This document shows, piece after piece, positions 8,206-19,185 of a stretch of DNA of 64,000 nt; position 1 is the first letter of the stretch, and each line of letters opens with the position of its first letter. The position numbers were made by a program, and so were the translations under genes. The notes beneath the pieces are model-generated. The model ran no database searches, was not told where the DNA came from, and worked only from the letters and a program-made list of their open reading frames with translations. Source of the stretch: Xenorhabdus hominickii (GTDB taxonomy: Bacteria; Pseudomonadota; Gammaproteobacteria; Enterobacterales; Enterobacteriaceae). The stretch spans positions 141,658 through 205,657 of the forward strand of contig NZ_NJAI01000006.1 of assembly GCF_002632725.1 (NCBI RefSeq), written 5' to 3'.

Positions 8206-11200
8206 TTATTGACTACTTTGTTCACTGATAAGCGTGTTGGTTTTAGGTAAAGCACTTTGTTGGGCAAATATCCGGTTGAGGATATTCGCTATCTCCTCGA
8301 TGTTGCCTTCCTTAAAGATATCATCATGGGTAGCGTTAATACGGTAGGTATTAAATTTCCCCTTGACTAATTCATCCCAATGATTAACAAGATTGTCAAA
8401 AATAAGTGGATTGTTGTTTTCTTGCTTTTGTGACGCTTGTATCAGTACTACTCGCCCCGAATAAGGATGTGGCTGATAGTTCATCAGCAGTTTTGGATTG
8501 TGCTGTAACTCAACCGAAAAGGCTTTACCAAAAGCACTTTCAGGATCAACACCTTCCTTAGACATGAAATCTTGCAAGGCAATCTCGTCAGGCTGTTGCC
8601 AATGGTGATCCGATGCAAAGAAACTATCTATCAGGACAAGCATTTCAACCTTTTGACCCATAGCACGCAATTGTTGAGCCATTTCATAAGCGACTACGCC
8701 ACCATAAGACCATCCGCCTAAATGATAAGGTCCGTTGGGTTGTGCTTTACGAATTGCTGCAATATAGTGCTCAGCTTGTTGTTCTATGCTGACGAAACGC
8801 CCCTGTTTTTGACCAAAAGTAGGGTTGTTTAATCCAAAAAGTCGTTTGCCCGGCATACGTTTGCTTAAGGCAAGGTACGGAAATGCCAAGCCAAAAACAG
8901 GATGAACCAGGAAAATAGCTTTATCGGAACCTTTTTTTGAAATGGTTAACAAGATTTCTTTGTCTGGATTCAACATCTCTTCACTAAAAGTTTCCGCCAA
9001 CTCTTTTGGTGTTGGGTGCTGGAAGATGTCTATGATTTGTACAGGTTTGCCCAACTTATTTTCGATAGTGACGGCAAGTCGCAGGGCAAGTAGTGAGTGA
9101 CCTCCAATCTGGAAGAAATTGTCAGTAATACTGACCTGTTCCAGTCCTAAAATCTCTTGGAAAGACTCGGTTAACGAACGCTCAATACGCGTGCGAGGGG
9201 GTTGGTAAGTGTTGTTTTTGAGGTGTAAACGAGAAACAGCAGGTAAACGACGACGATCCAGTTTACCGGAGGCGTTGAGTGGGATCTCATCGACAGGGGT
9301 AAAAGAAGCCGGAATCATGAATTCTGGGATACGTACTGAAAGCGCCTGACGCAGTTGCCCGATCCACTCAGGTGTTGGTGTTGCACTGGAACAAAAGTAG
9401 GCAACCAGCTCTTTATCACCAGATTCTTCTTGGTGCATGACAACAACTGCGGCATTAATGCCGGGATAGGTCAACATGGCGGCTTCAATTTCACCTAACT
9501 CGATCCTGAAACCACGAAGTTTCACCTGATCATCAATTCGACCGAGATATTCAATATCACCACTGGATAGATATCGGGCATAGTCGCCGCTTTTGTACAA
9601 CCGCAGAGAGAGGTTGTCTTCAGTAGGAAGCTCAATAAAGCGTTCGCGGGTCAACTCTGGTCGATTGAGATAACCACGAGCCAAACCTTGTCCCCCGAAA
9701 TAAAGTTCACCGACAACACCAACAGGACATGGGTTTAATTGCCTGTCCAGAATGAAGGCATAAGTGTTATTAATTGGTCGCCCAATCGGAACGCCTCGCA
9801 CGAAGTCATTCTTATGGTTGGTAATATCGTAGGTTGTTGAGAACGTGGTATTCTCGGTTGGCCCATAACCGTTAATGAGTTTTTCTGGTCCTTGTCCGCT
9901 ATTTAACAATTCTCGAATATGCGGGACGCTTAAGGCTTCACCACCAATAATGAGGGCACGCAAGGGCCGGAACAAATCCGGGACAGCGGAAACTTGTTGA
10001 TTGAATAGGCTGGATGTCAGCCACATTATGCTGAGAGATGCTTCACGAATGGCAGAAAACAGTTTGTGAGGATCCAGCACGGTTGTTTTATCCAAAATGA
10101 CCAACGTAGCACCATTGAGTAAAGCTCCCCAAATCTCAAATGTGGCGGCGTCGAATGCCAGGCTGGATGCGAGTGCGATCCGATCTTTTGGTGATATGTC
10201 CAGGAAACCGTTTTCTTTCACCAGCCGTATAATACCTTGGTGTTCAATACAAACACCTTTGGGCAGACCGGTGGAGCCAGAGGTATAAATGGCATAGGCC
10301 AGATTGTCCCGCTCGATATTTCTTATCTGTTCAGAAATAGTACCTTCAGCGTAAGGTAATTCGTTAATTGAGTTTAGGTAGATTATTTCACCTTCGAACG
10401 CTTTACATTTGTGCGTGGTATCGTTGTCGGTAATCAGACAGAGTACCTCCGCATCGTTCAGGATGAGAGTGATTCTCTCTGCCGGGTAGTCATTATCGAT
10501 AGGGACGTACATTCCCCCAGCTTTGAGTATTGCAAGGATTGTTACGATGGCTTCCGGTGAAGGGCGTAATAACATACCGACAGGTGTTTCATGCGTGACT
10601 CCTTTGAGTTGCAGGAAGTCTGCAAGTTCTGACGATTTTGCATCCAGCTCGGCATAACTTATTGAGCGTTCTCCTGCGATGAGTGCAATGGCATCAGGAT
10701 TAGTGCTTACTTGTTGTTTAAAGATCGACACAACATTGCCTTTGGCTTTAGATATTGATGCCGTTGGTATGGGCAGTGAACCTGTTTGCAGCGGTATATT
10801 TGCCAGCTCCAGTTTCGGTGTATGCGCGACCGCCTGAAGTAAGGTGGCGAAACTGTCGGCAAAGTGACGGATAGACTCTTCACGGAACAGTTCTGTCGAA
10901 TATTCAAAAGCAAGCTCAAGCCCATGGCTATCTTCTTTGACTGCGAGCAAGAGATCAAAGCGGGCTATTTGCGTATCGACTTCGAAGAATGTGGTTTTTA
11001 CATCAGGAAGATCGAGTTGCCACTCGTTTTCGTTTTGCATATCAAACATGGTTTGAAACACCGGATGTTGGTTAAGTCCACGTTTGACCTGACAAATTTC
11101 CACGACTCTTTCAAACGGAATGTCCTGATGTTCATAAGCATCCAATATATTACTCTTGACGACGTTCAAAAATTCATTGAACTGCATCTCAGGAGTACAT

Positions 11201-14200
11201 TGGCTGCGGATAGCGACGGTGTTAACAAATAAACCAATGGTCTTTTCAATCCCTTGGTAGTGTCGGTTAGCGATAGGAACGCCGACAACAAGATCTTCTT
11301 GAGTGGTCAGACGATGCAACTGGGCTTTATAGGCGGTAAGCAGCATCATGAATAGCGTGACCCCGTTCTGTTCGCCTAATTTGCGCAATTGCACATACGT
11401 TTCGTAAGGTATCCGGGAGTTGAGTACTTTTCCGTGATAGCCCAGTTGTGCCGGACGAGTATAGTCTGTTGGCAAGGCTAAATAATCTGGGGCACCGGAT
11501 AGCTTAGCGCGCCAATAGTTAGCCTGGTGTTGCAGATCAGGGTTAGATAGATACTGGCGTTGCCATGTGGCAAATTCGCTATAGCGCATTCCTTGTTTAT
11601 CGGTTGGCATGGATCTGTTTTTGATGATAGCGCTGTACCGTTGTCCAAGTTCATGCAGGAAGATAGTACGTGACCAGCCATCCCAGATTAGATGATGAAC
11701 ATTCATGAAAAAAACGTTGCGGGTGGGGCTTATCTCTATCAAGCTGGCACGAATAAGTGGCCCATGTTCAATATCGAAAGGTTGGATAGCTTCGCTTTGC
11801 AAAGAAACGTTGAGATTATGCAACCACTGGTCATCATCGGCGAACACGTTATCAGCGAATACCTTACCATCAACAAATTGCAAAATATCAGGGGTATTGG
11901 CGCTGATATTCAATACGGGTTGCTCATCCTCTTGATTGATTGTTGAGCGGAAAACTTCATGAGATACCAATAACTCACGAAATGCCCGAACGAATGTCTG
12001 TTTGTCTAACTGACCTTCCAAGACGAAAGCGATAGGAACATTATATAGCGGCGAGTTTGGTTGCAGTCGGGAAATGAACCATAACCGCTCTTGAGCGAAT
12101 GACAAAGGTGCAATACGTGAAGTCGTACAAGAGAGTAAATCTGGTGCCATTCCAGCGTGGGTCGGGGAGGCAGAATTTGAGGTACTGTCTATCAATCCTT
12201 CAATTTTTTGGGCCAACTGAGCAATCGTTGGTGCATCGAAAATGGTGCGCAGAGGAAGATTGATTTGCATCGAATTGCGGATTTTTGAGATCAACTGTGC
12301 TGCGAGCAATGAATGTCCTCCCATAGTAAAGAAGTTCGCGCCGATACTACGTACTTCTAAACCGAGGACTTCGCTCCATAGTGATATTAATTGATGCTGG
12401 ATATTGGTTTGAGCGGGGCGTTCTTCTTCTTCGGTATGGATGAGGCCCTGTTTTTGAGTATCTTCAATCAGGCGTTTGCGATCCACTTTACCGTTGGACG
12501 TCATCGGAAAACTCGGGTCAACAATAATGTGTGCCGGAATCATATAATCAGGCAGTTGGCTGCGCATGTGTTCTTTCAACAGGTTACGATCTACCGAGTA
12601 CAGTGTCTTGGCTTTCTCCTGCAATTGACCCAAATAATCAAGCCCCTCCAATACCAGTGATGGTTGGATACCAAAATCAACCAGACAGGCGATTTCATCA
12701 ACGCCGATATCTTTTAATTGGCGTACCACACTCAGACAGGATTCAACGCTGCCGATGAGTGAAGACGTTTTAGAATATCGTTCAAACGCCAGTTCGATGA
12801 TAGCTTCCGCTTCTTCTTCTGTTTCGAACATCTCCTCTTTACCAAATGATTTCGCCATTTTTTCAAGGGATAAGTGCGCACGCAAATAGTCGGAGAAAGG
12901 TTTGCGGCAGATTTCCACTGCATCTGATTCATCCTTCCAGACAAAGGCATGAAGCATTAAGGTAATAGTTTTTTCTGCTGGGTTATGACCATATTCCCGC
13001 AGAGTCTGTCGATAAAGGGCGATTTTTTCTTGTAGGACTTCTACTGATTGTCCCAGAAGGTGAGTCAGTAAATTGGTTCCTGTTTTGCCTGCTTCTACAA
13101 AGGTGGAAGGGTCGCCTGCTGCGGTAATCCACGTTCCCAGATTTTCCTGTTGTGGTCTTGGATATACACTGACTTCACCGATATTGCCGACACCATCTTT
13201 GACAGTGATGGCTTCGCCACGCCACAGCGCTTTAATCGTTTCAATGTGTTCAGCCATGACTTCGCGTCTGTTGGCAAAATTCTCAGGAAGTAGTGCGAAG
13301 TCTTTAGGATTCCAACCAGAGGCGAAAGCCAATCCGACTCGACCGTTAGACAAATTGTCGACAACAGCCCATTCTTCAACGATTCGTATCGGATTGTGAA
13401 GTGGCAGAACAACACTGCCAGCGCGGATTTGGATCTGATTTGTGATCATCGCGATAGCCGCACCCAAAACGGAAGGGTTAGGGAACTGACCACCGACGGC
13501 ATGGAAGTGACGTTCTGGTGTCCATATTGCTTTAAAGTTGAGAGTATCAGCACGTTTCGCACTTTCCAGATAGAGCTGATAGCTCTCTTTCGCCGATGTC
13601 TCGAAACCCGCAGAGAAGTAAAACAAACTGAAATCCATTGCGGCTGAGGTGTGTTCATGTTTCGGAATAATATGTGCAACCAAGCTGGTATCGCCAGATT
13701 GACCTTTGACGGGGATAACAACTGCTTGTTTTACCGCGGGAGCTTGTTCCAGACATTGTTCAATCTCACCCAACTCAATTCGGAAACCGCGTAATTTTAT
13801 CTGGTTGTCCGAACGGCCAAGATACTCAATACGACCATCTACCAAAAACCGAGCAACATCACCAGTGAAGTAGAGGCGGCCTAAAGAAGCGTGTTCAATG
13901 AAACGTTCCGTCGTTAAATCTGGGCGTTGATGATAGCCACGTGCTAAACCGGCACCGCCAATATAAAGATTACCGATCACACCAATGGGTGTTGGCTGCA
14001 TCTGGTTATCAAAAATATGGATAGAGGTATTGGCGATAGGGCGCCCAATGGTTATTTTATCAAAATCAGGATATAGGCGCTCTGTGGTAGACCAAATAGT
14101 CGTTTCTGTTGGCCCGTATACGTTCCATAATTCAGCCCCAGTGCCTACGAGTGAATGAGCAAGCTCTTCACTAAGTGCTTCTCCACCACAGAGGATCTTA

Positions 14201-17200
14201 AATCCAGTCGGGCATTGCCAGTTTGCTGCTAACAAGAGCCGCCAAGTGACTGGCGTAGCTTGCATAATTGAACAATGGTTTGTCGTGAGAAGCTCTGTTA
14301 ATCGTTCACCGTCAGAGGCTTCCTCTTTATCTGCAATCAGTAACTTACCCCCCGTAATTAATGGTAGGTACAGTTCCAGGCCCGCGATATCAAATGAAAT
14401 CGTCGTGACTGACAACAGAGAATCTTCTGCTGTGATTCTCAACCGTTGTTGCATATCGAGAAGCAGATTACTTAGCCCGCGTTGTGTGACCTGAACGCCT
14501 TTTGGCACACCTGTTGAGCCGGATGTAAAAATAACGTAAGCGAGATCTTCAGGTTCATTCAGTACGGATAATGCCGCGGTATTTGATTCGGCAATAACAG
14601 GCCAATCTGTATCGATGAATAGCGTCTTATCTTGCGGCCAGTTTTGCTGATTTTTCAATGACGCTGAGGTGATCAACACAGTTGCATTGGACTGGGTCAG
14701 CATGTATTCGGTTCTGTCTGCCGGGTAGGCAGGATCAATCGGGACATAGGCCGCTCCAGATTTTATCACCGCCATCAGCGCGATGACCATATCCACTGAT
14801 CGCTCAAGTGACACCGCCACCAATTTGTCGGGTTCTGCCTCTTTGGTTCGAAGGTATTTGGTTTGAAGGTATTTGTTTCGAAGATAATGCGCTAATTGGT
14901 TAGAACGCTTGTCGAGCTCTGTGTAACTCAATTGGTTGTCTTTACAAACTACCGCGATGGCATCACAACGAATGCTTGCTTGTTGGCTGAATATTTCGCT
15001 GACATTGCGCTCCAAATCGAAATCAGCATTAGTGTCATTCCATTGCGATAACGTTTTATTTTCCTCAGTACTGATGACTGAATGTGTGTGCAGCGCAGCG
15101 TTTGGTTGTCGTACGATGGCATCCAATAATGTATTGAAGTTTGCACAGAATCGCTTTATGGTCGCAGCTTGGAACAGATCAGTAGAGTATTCTAATTTGA
15201 TCTGGGCGCCATCATCGTCTTCCAGTATGGTCATCGATAAATCAAAACGAGAACTGTTTGAATCCACCAGCAGCGCCTGACTTTGGATGCCCTGCATTTG
15301 TAACCTGAGTTCATCTCGATGCTGATAATCGAACATTACCTGAAATATAGGGTTAAAGCTGAGATCACGTTCTTGTTGAAGTGCTTCTACCACTCTTTCA
15401 AACGGAACATCCTGATTCTCAAAAGCAGTCAGTGTGGTATCCCGTACTTGTTCCAGAAGGGCAGGGAAAGTCAGTTCTCCACGACACCAACTGCGGATAA
15501 CAACCGTATTGACGAAAAGACCGAATACATTTTCTACTCCCGGATAATGGCGGTTGGCTGCTGGTGTGCCTACGGGAATATCTTCCCGACCGCTATAACG
15601 GGCGAGCAAGCTGGAAAAAACAGCCATTAAGGACATGAAAGGGCTTGCTCCCTGTTTCAGACCCAACAGTTTGATAGATTCCAGTGCCTCCTTACTGATT
15701 CTGTCCTGATGTAATGCACCACGATAAGAGGTGGATTTAGGGCGAGGCATATCTGTCGGAAGAGGCAGAAGAGCGTCGCTGTTTTGCAGATGTTCTTTCC
15801 AATAATGAAGTTGTTTGTTGATATCTGATGACATGATTTGAGTCTGTTGCCAAACAGCAAAATCAAAATAACTGATATCTTGCAACGTAGGAACTTGCAG
15901 CGTAGAAAGTGGGGTATTTTCTTCACACTGCCTATTATAGGCTTCTCCCAGTTGGCGAAGATACAGGCTGAGTGACCAGCCATCCGTAATAAGATGGTGG
16001 AAAGTCAGTGCCAGATAATGCTTCTGATCATGAATCTGGAACAGGGCCGCTCTCAATCCGCCTTCATTTTCCAAATCCATAGTACGTGTCGCTTCAGCAC
16101 TGAGTAATTTAGCCAACTCGGCTTGCAGACTGGTGCTATCAAGGTTTGCCAACCATTCACAATGGTAAATTTTAAACTCAGTCATCGCATTAGCTAAGAC
16201 AAGTGTCACTTGAACATGTTTTTGTACAAATCGTGCACGGAGTAATGGATGATGTTTTTCAACATGAATGAAAGCCTGTTGCAGCTTTTTGATATCTAAA
16301 GTGCCATTCAATTCAAATGCGACAGGGATATGATAAACGGCTGAATCGGGTATCAGTTGTGACAGAAACCAAAGCCGTTGCTGGGGGAAAGACAGTGGAT
16401 AATTCTCAGATTGTGCCTGACGTGGGATCACGATTTCTGAACGGTGTTCTACGTTTGAAGCGCTATCTATCTGTGCTGCTAAGGCACGGATTGTTGGTGC
16501 TTGGAAGAAACGCCGCAAACTCAACTCAACACCAAACTGTTTGTTGATGGCTGACAGTAATTGTGTTGCCAGCAAAGAATGGCCGCCCAGAGTAAAGAAA
16601 CTGGCATCTGCACTAATTGAACTGATAGCAGTGATATCCAGTAGTTTTGACCAATGATGACTGAGCCAAATTTCTGTTTTACCCAACGGGGCAATATATT
16701 CATCGGGTGATAATGCAAGAACATCAACGAGTAAGTGCTCAAGCGCTTTGCGATCTAACTTGCCGGAGTTAGTTTTGGGTATCGCATCCAGAAATGATAT
16801 AAGGCCGGGAACCATATAGGCGGGAAGTCGGGCAACTGCTAACTGGCGTATTTCAGTCAGAATTGAGTGTGAACGCGCGATGGCATCCGGCTTGATGGTA
16901 ACAAATGCTGTCAAACGTTGGTGGCTTTGCCCGTTTCGCTGAACAGTAGCAGCGGCGTCCTGAACATCAGGGTGGCGTTGTAGCACGGATTCTATTTCAC
17001 CCAGTTCGATACGGTAGCCGTTCATCTTCACTTGATCATCCCCGCGACCAAGGTAAGCCAGTTCACCATCTTGACGCCAGGCTGCGCGATCGCCTGTGCG
17101 CAGTAAAATCCCGTGAAAACCCAGTTTCCGTGAAATATCAGAGTCAGGTTTTATATGTATAAAACGCTGTTGAGTAAGTTCATCTTGGCGGAGATAACCG

Positions 17201-18312
17201 GCTGATACACTGTCTCCGCCTATATAGAGTTCGCCTTCGATTCCAATGGGTGTTTGCACCATTTTTTCATCAAGAACGAATAAATGAACATTGTCTATGG
17301 GATGACCTATAGGTACTGAGAACTCTCCGGCACTTTCACACTGCGTGAATGACAGTGAACGTGTATCGAAATAAGTCACGTCTGCACAGCTTTCGGTCAG
17401 ACCATATTGGTTAGATAGCCAGCCATCAGGCAGACTGTCGTAGAATCGTTTGCAGATATCGAGCGTCAATGGCTCGCCACTCACAACCCAAAGTTTAGTG
17501 GTTGGCACTCGCTGTCCGAGATCAGGGAAAATAGTCAACATGGTGCCCAAATAGGAAGGCACAAGGCAAATTCGATAAATAGAGTAACGTGCCAGCGCTT
17601 GCACCAATAAATTGGCATCTTTTACGACGTTGTCAGGTAATAGTTGTAGTGGAACACCTTGACAAAGAGGGCCAAAAATCTCCCAAAAAGAGTCAACCGT
17701 CGTGAAAGCGGTGTTTTGGAAACACACTTCGTCAGGCTGGAACGGTTGGGCCTGCCACATCCACTCCAGTCGGTTAATCATTCCAAGGTGCGTGCCCATT
17801 ACACCTTTGGGCTGGCCTGTTGAGCCTGAGGTATAAATGATCCATGCCGTGTCTGTCTCAGACAATATCGTGCCGGGGTTTTCCGTTGGAAAGTGGTCTA
17901 ACTGTGTAAGATGACTGACATTGATTACATCAATATCCAGTCCATCAAGAGCTTGTGACGCTGTCTCATCGGTGAGCGCAAAGCGTGTTTGTGCATCCTG
18001 AACGATCATTTTGATACGATCGCTTGGAAAATCTGGATTTACTGGTACATAGAAAGCACCAATTTTTAGTAATGCAATTAATGAGATAATTGCATTCACT
18101 CCACGTTCGTAGCAGAACAGAACTGAAGTCCCCTTGATAATACCTTTTTTGCTCAGGAAAGAAGCGAGCTGGTTTGCGCGCTGATTCAATTGACTAAAGG
18201 TCAACGTATCATGAATGCTAATCAGTGCGGGTTTATTCGCGTGGTATTCCGCACTTCTTTCAAATAAAGCAACGACGAGTTGTCGTTTTGAGCATGAGAT
18301 GTATTCCATCAT
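8206..18312 (-). CDS. Trimodular NRPS with monooxygenase embedded in an A domain: A-PCP-C-A(LLM)-PCP-C-A-PCP-TE
   Basis: A 3368-residue synthetase. Approximate residue positions: A1 1-520 (YTSGSTG at 162), PCP1 Ser near 579 in GGHSLLATQL, C1 640-1070 (HHLITDG near 774), A2 1090-1950, PCP2 near 1997, C2 2060-2480 (HHLIWDG near 2207), A3 2530-2990 (YTSGSTG near 2675), PCP3 near 3070, TE 3130-3368 (GWSYGG near 3199). A2 is interrupted after its A8 motif (GFRIELGEIE) by about 335 residues (1557-1892) of an FMN-dependent luciferase-like monooxygenase of the MupA/Atu3671 type (MDFSLFYFSAG, WTPERHFHAVGGQFPNPSV, ASGWNPKDFALLP). A9 and A10 follow. By-eye specificity codes are A1 VDWCVSQAD (similar to beta-Ala-type codes), A2 DILQLGVIW (Gly-like) and A3 DAFWIGGTF (Val-like). 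There is no N-terminal C domain, so module 1 loads, and the TE releases. The probable product is a small oxidised peptide. Monooxygenases inserted into Gly-activating A domains occur in myxothiazol/melithiazol-type systems. The start is ATG at 18312 with AGAAAG upstream. Confidence 0.93.
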   Translation of the reverse strand: MMEYISCSKRQLVVALFERSAEYHANKPALISIHDTLTFSQLNQRANQLASFLSKKGIIKGTSVLFCYERGVNAIISLIALLKIGAFYVPVNPDFPSDRIKMIVQDAQTRFALTDETASQALDGLDIDVINVSHLTQLDHFPTENPGTILSETDTAWIIYTSGSTGQPKGVMGTHLGMINRLEWMWQAQPFQPDEVCFQNTAFTTVDSFWEIFGPLCQGVPLQLLPDNVVKDANLLVQALARYSIYRICLVPSYLGTMLTIFPDLGQRVPTTKLWVVSGEPLTLDICKRFYDSLPDGWLSNQYGLTESCADVTYFDTRSLSFTQCESAGEFSVPIGHPIDNVHLFVLDEKMVQTPIGIEGELYIGGDSVSAGYLRQDELTQQRFIHIKPDSDISRKLGFHGILLRTGDRAAWRQDGELAYLGRGDDQVKMNGYRIELGEIESVLQRHPDVQDAAATVQRNGQSHQRLTAFVTIKPDAIARSHSILTEIRQLAVARLPAYMVPGLISFLDAIPKTNSGKLDRKALEHLLVDVLALSPDEYIAPLGKTEIWLSHHWSKLLDITAISSISADASFFTLGGHSLLATQLLSAINKQFGVELSLRRFFQAPTIRALAAQIDSASNVEHRSEIVIPRQAQSENYPLSFPQQRLWFLSQLIPDSAVYHIPVAFELNGTLDIKKLQQAFIHVEKHHPLLRARFVQKHVQVTLVLANAMTEFKIYHCEWLANLDSTSLQAELAKLLSAEATRTMDLENEGGLRAALFQIHDQKHYLALTFHHLITDGWSLSLYLRQLGEAYNRQCEENTPLSTLQVPTLQDISYFDFAVWQQTQIMSSDINKQLHYWKEHLQNSDALLPLPTDMPRPKSTSYRGALHQDRISKEALESIKLLGLKQGASPFMSLMAVFSSLLARYSGREDIPVGTPAANRHYPGVENVFGLFVNTVVIRSWCRGELTFPALLEQVRDTTLTAFENQDVPFERVVEALQQERDLSFNPIFQVMFDYQHRDELRLQMQGIQSQALLVDSNSSRFDLSMTILEDDDGAQIKLEYSTDLFQAATIKRFCANFNTLLDAIVRQPNAALHTHSVISTEENKTLSQWNDTNADFDLERNVSEIFSQQASIRCDAIAVVCKDNQLSYTELDKRSNQLAHYLRNKYLQTKYLRTKEAEPDKLVAVSLERSVDMVIALMAVIKSGAAYVPIDPAYPADRTEYMLTQSNATVLITSASLKNQQNWPQDKTLFIDTDWPVIAESNTAALSVLNEPEDLAYVIFTSGSTGVPKGVQVTQRGLSNLLLDMQQRLRITAEDSLLSVTTISFDIAGLELYLPLITGGKLLIADKEEASDGERLTELLTTNHCSIMQATPVTWRLLLAANWQCPTGFKILCGGEALSEELAHSLVGTGAELWNVYGPTETTIWSTTERLYPDFDKITIGRPIANTSIHIFDNQMQPTPIGVIGNLYIGGAGLARGYHQRPDLTTERFIEHASLGRLYFTGDVARFLVDGRIEYLGRSDNQIKLRGFRIELGEIEQCLEQAPAVKQAVVIPVKGQSGDTSLVAHIIPKHEHTSAAMDFSLFYFSAGFETSAKESYQLYLESAKRADTLNFKAIWTPERHFHAVGGQFPNPSVLGAAIAMITNQIQIRAGSVVLPLHNPIRIVEEWAVVDNLSNGRVGLAFASGWNPKDFALLPENFANRREVMAEHIETIKALWRGEAITVKDGVGNIGEVSVYPRPQQENLGTWITAAGDPSTFVEAGKTGTNLLTHLLGQSVEVLQEKIALYRQTLREYGHNPAEKTITLMLHAFVWKDESDAVEICRKPFSDYLRAHLSLEKMAKSFGKEEMFETEEEAEAIIELAFERYSKTSSLIGSVESCLSVVRQLKDIGVDEIACLVDFGIQPSLVLEGLDYLGQLQEKAKTLYSVDRNLLKEHMRSQLPDYMIPAHIIVDPSFPMTSNGKVDRKRLIEDTQKQGLIHTEEEERPAQTNIQHQLISLWSEVLGLEVRSIGANFFTMGGHSLLAAQLISKIRNSMQINLPLRTIFDAPTIAQLAQKIEGLIDSTSNSASPTHAGMAPDLLSCTTSRIAPLSFAQERLWFISRLQPNSPLYNVPIAFVLEGQLDKQTFVRAFRELLVSHEVFRSTINQEDEQPVLNISANTPDILQFVDGKVFADNVFADDDQWLHNLNVSLQSEAIQPFDIEHGPLIRASLIEISPTRNVFFMNVHHLIWDGWSRTIFLHELGQRYSAIIKNRSMPTDKQGMRYSEFATWQRQYLSNPDLQHQANYWRAKLSGAPDYLALPTDYTRPAQLGYHGKVLNSRIPYETYVQLRKLGEQNGVTLFMMLLTAYKAQLHRLTTQEDLVVGVPIANRHYQGIEKTIGLFVNTVAIRSQCTPEMQFNEFLNVVKSNILDAYEHQDIPFERVVEICQVKRGLNQHPVFQTMFDMQNENEWQLDLPDVKTTFFEVDTQIARFDLLLAVKEDSHGLELAFEYSTELFREESIRHFADSFATLLQAVAHTPKLELANIPLQTGSLPIPTASISKAKGNVVSIFKQQVSTNPDAIALIAGERSISYAELDAKSSELADFLQLKGVTHETPVGMLLRPSPEAIVTILAILKAGGMYVPIDNDYPAERITLILNDAEVLCLITDNDTTHKCKAFEGEIIYLNSINELPYAEGTISEQIRNIERDNLAYAIYTSGSTGLPKGVCIEHQGIIRLVKENGFLDISPKDRIALASSLAFDAATFEIWGALLNGATLVILDKTTVLDPHKLFSAIREASLSIMWLTSSLFNQQVSAVPDLFRPLRALIIGGEALSVPHIRELLNSGQGPEKLINGYGPTENTTFSTTYDITNHKNDFVRGVPIGRPINNTYAFILDRQLNPCPVGVVGELYFGGQGLARGYLNRPELTRERFIELPTEDNLSLRLYKSGDYARYLSSGDIEYLGRIDDQVKLRGFRIELGEIEAAMLTYPGINAAVVVMHQEESGDKELVAYFCSSATPTPEWIGQLRQALSVRIPEFMIPASFTPVDEIPLNASGKLDRRRLPAVSRLHLKNNTYQPPRTRIERSLTESFQEILGLEQVSITDNFFQIGGHSLLALRLAVTIENKLGKPVQIIDIFQHPTPKELAETFSEEMLNPDKEILLTISKKGSDKAIFLVHPVFGLAFPYLALSKRMPGKRLFGLNNPTFGQKQGRFVSIEQQAEHYIAAIRKAQPNGPYHLGGWSYGGVVAYEMAQQLRAMGQKVEMLVLIDSFFASDHHWQQPDEIALQDFMSKEGVDPESAFGKAFSVELQHNPKLLMNYQPHPYSGRVVLIQASQKQENNNPLIFDNLVNHWDELVKGKFNTYRINATHDDIFKEGNIEEIANILNRIFAQQSALPKTNTLISEQSSQ

Positions 18313-18429
18313 TTTATCTTTCTAATTTTCCAGCCGTATCTTTACGGCAATGTTTAGATTATTGGGTACTTATTTGGTTAAAATTTTCTTTGGTCAAAAT
18401 TTTCCGTTTCCAATAAGGCATGGTGTGAC

Positions 18430-19185
18430 TTAAACACGCTGCCTTGTCGGACGAATGCGGAAATCATCGACATGGACATGGGGAGGGAGTTCCAGAGCGA
18501 AATGAATGACATCCGCAACATCTTGGGCGTGTAAGAAAGGTCCTTGCTCGCGTTCTGCCTGCTCGAACCATTCCATATTGTATCCGGCTGTAGCCTGAAA
18601 TTCTGAATGGACAAATCCCGGCTCGATTAATGTGACGCGAATGAGTTTCTCGCACAATTCTTGACGTAGTGATTCAACCAGAGAATGCAGGGCAAATTTA
18701 GTCGCGCCGTATACAGGGTTTCCGGCTGATAATGTACGACCGACAGTTGAACCAATCACAACAATATCCCGGACTTTGGGTTCTATGAGTGCTTGTTGTG
18801 AGAATAAAGTCGCGCAAGAGCGTAACTGGTGCATGGCACCTAATAAATTGATGTTAATGAGATCTTGCCACTGCTCAGAGTCGGATGTGGTCAGTGTGCC
18901 CGGTAATCCTCGTCCAGCACTCAATACAAAAGCGGTAGGAGTTTGACCGATTTTTTGCTCTGCCAGCGAATGAAGTTGGTCATAATGATTGCTGTCTGTT
19001 GCGTCAGCACACAGTCCCACGACAGTGTGGCCCATTTGCCGATGCTCTTCTTCGATTTGGCGAATACGATCAGCTCTACGGCCACTGAAAACCACTGCGG
19101 TTTGATTTTGTGCGGCGAGATCTAACACGGCTTTGCCCATGCCAGCGGTAGCACCAGAGATAGCAATAACTTGATGGTTTTTCAT
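18430..19185 (-). CDS. Short-chain dehydrogenase/reductase in the NRPS operon
   Basis: A 251-residue classical SDR. The nucleotide-binding motif ISGATAGMGKA is at residues 9-19, the NAG-equivalent LSAGRG near residue 95, and the catalytic Tyr-Lys in YGATKFAL near 158. It starts with ATG at 19185, sharing one base with the TAA of the upstream NRPS (TAATG), so the two are almost certainly translationally coupled. A gap of about 117 bp separates it from the trimodular NRPS. Because the upstream NRPS ends in a reductase domain that should release an aldehyde, this SDR is a good candidate to reduce that aldehyde or to modify another carbonyl of the product. Substrate is inferred only from context. 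Confidence 0.88.
   Translation of the reverse strand: MKNHQVIAISGATAGMGKAVLDLAAQNQTAVVFSGRRADRIRQIEEEHRQMGHTVVGLCADATDSNHYDQLHSLAEQKIGQTPTAFVLSAGRGLPGTLTTSDSEQWQDLININLLGAMHQLRSCATLFSQQALIEPKVRDIVVIGSTVGRTLSAGNPVYGATKFALHSLVESLRQELCEKLIRVTLIEPGFVHSEFQATAGYNMEWFEQAEREQGPFLHAQDVADVIHFALELPPHVHVDDFRIRPTRQRV

Noticed and set aside
10097..16742. Many ORFs on the opposite strand and in other frames within the large NRPS gene
   Set aside because: They are shadows of the NRPS coding sequence with no independent signals.
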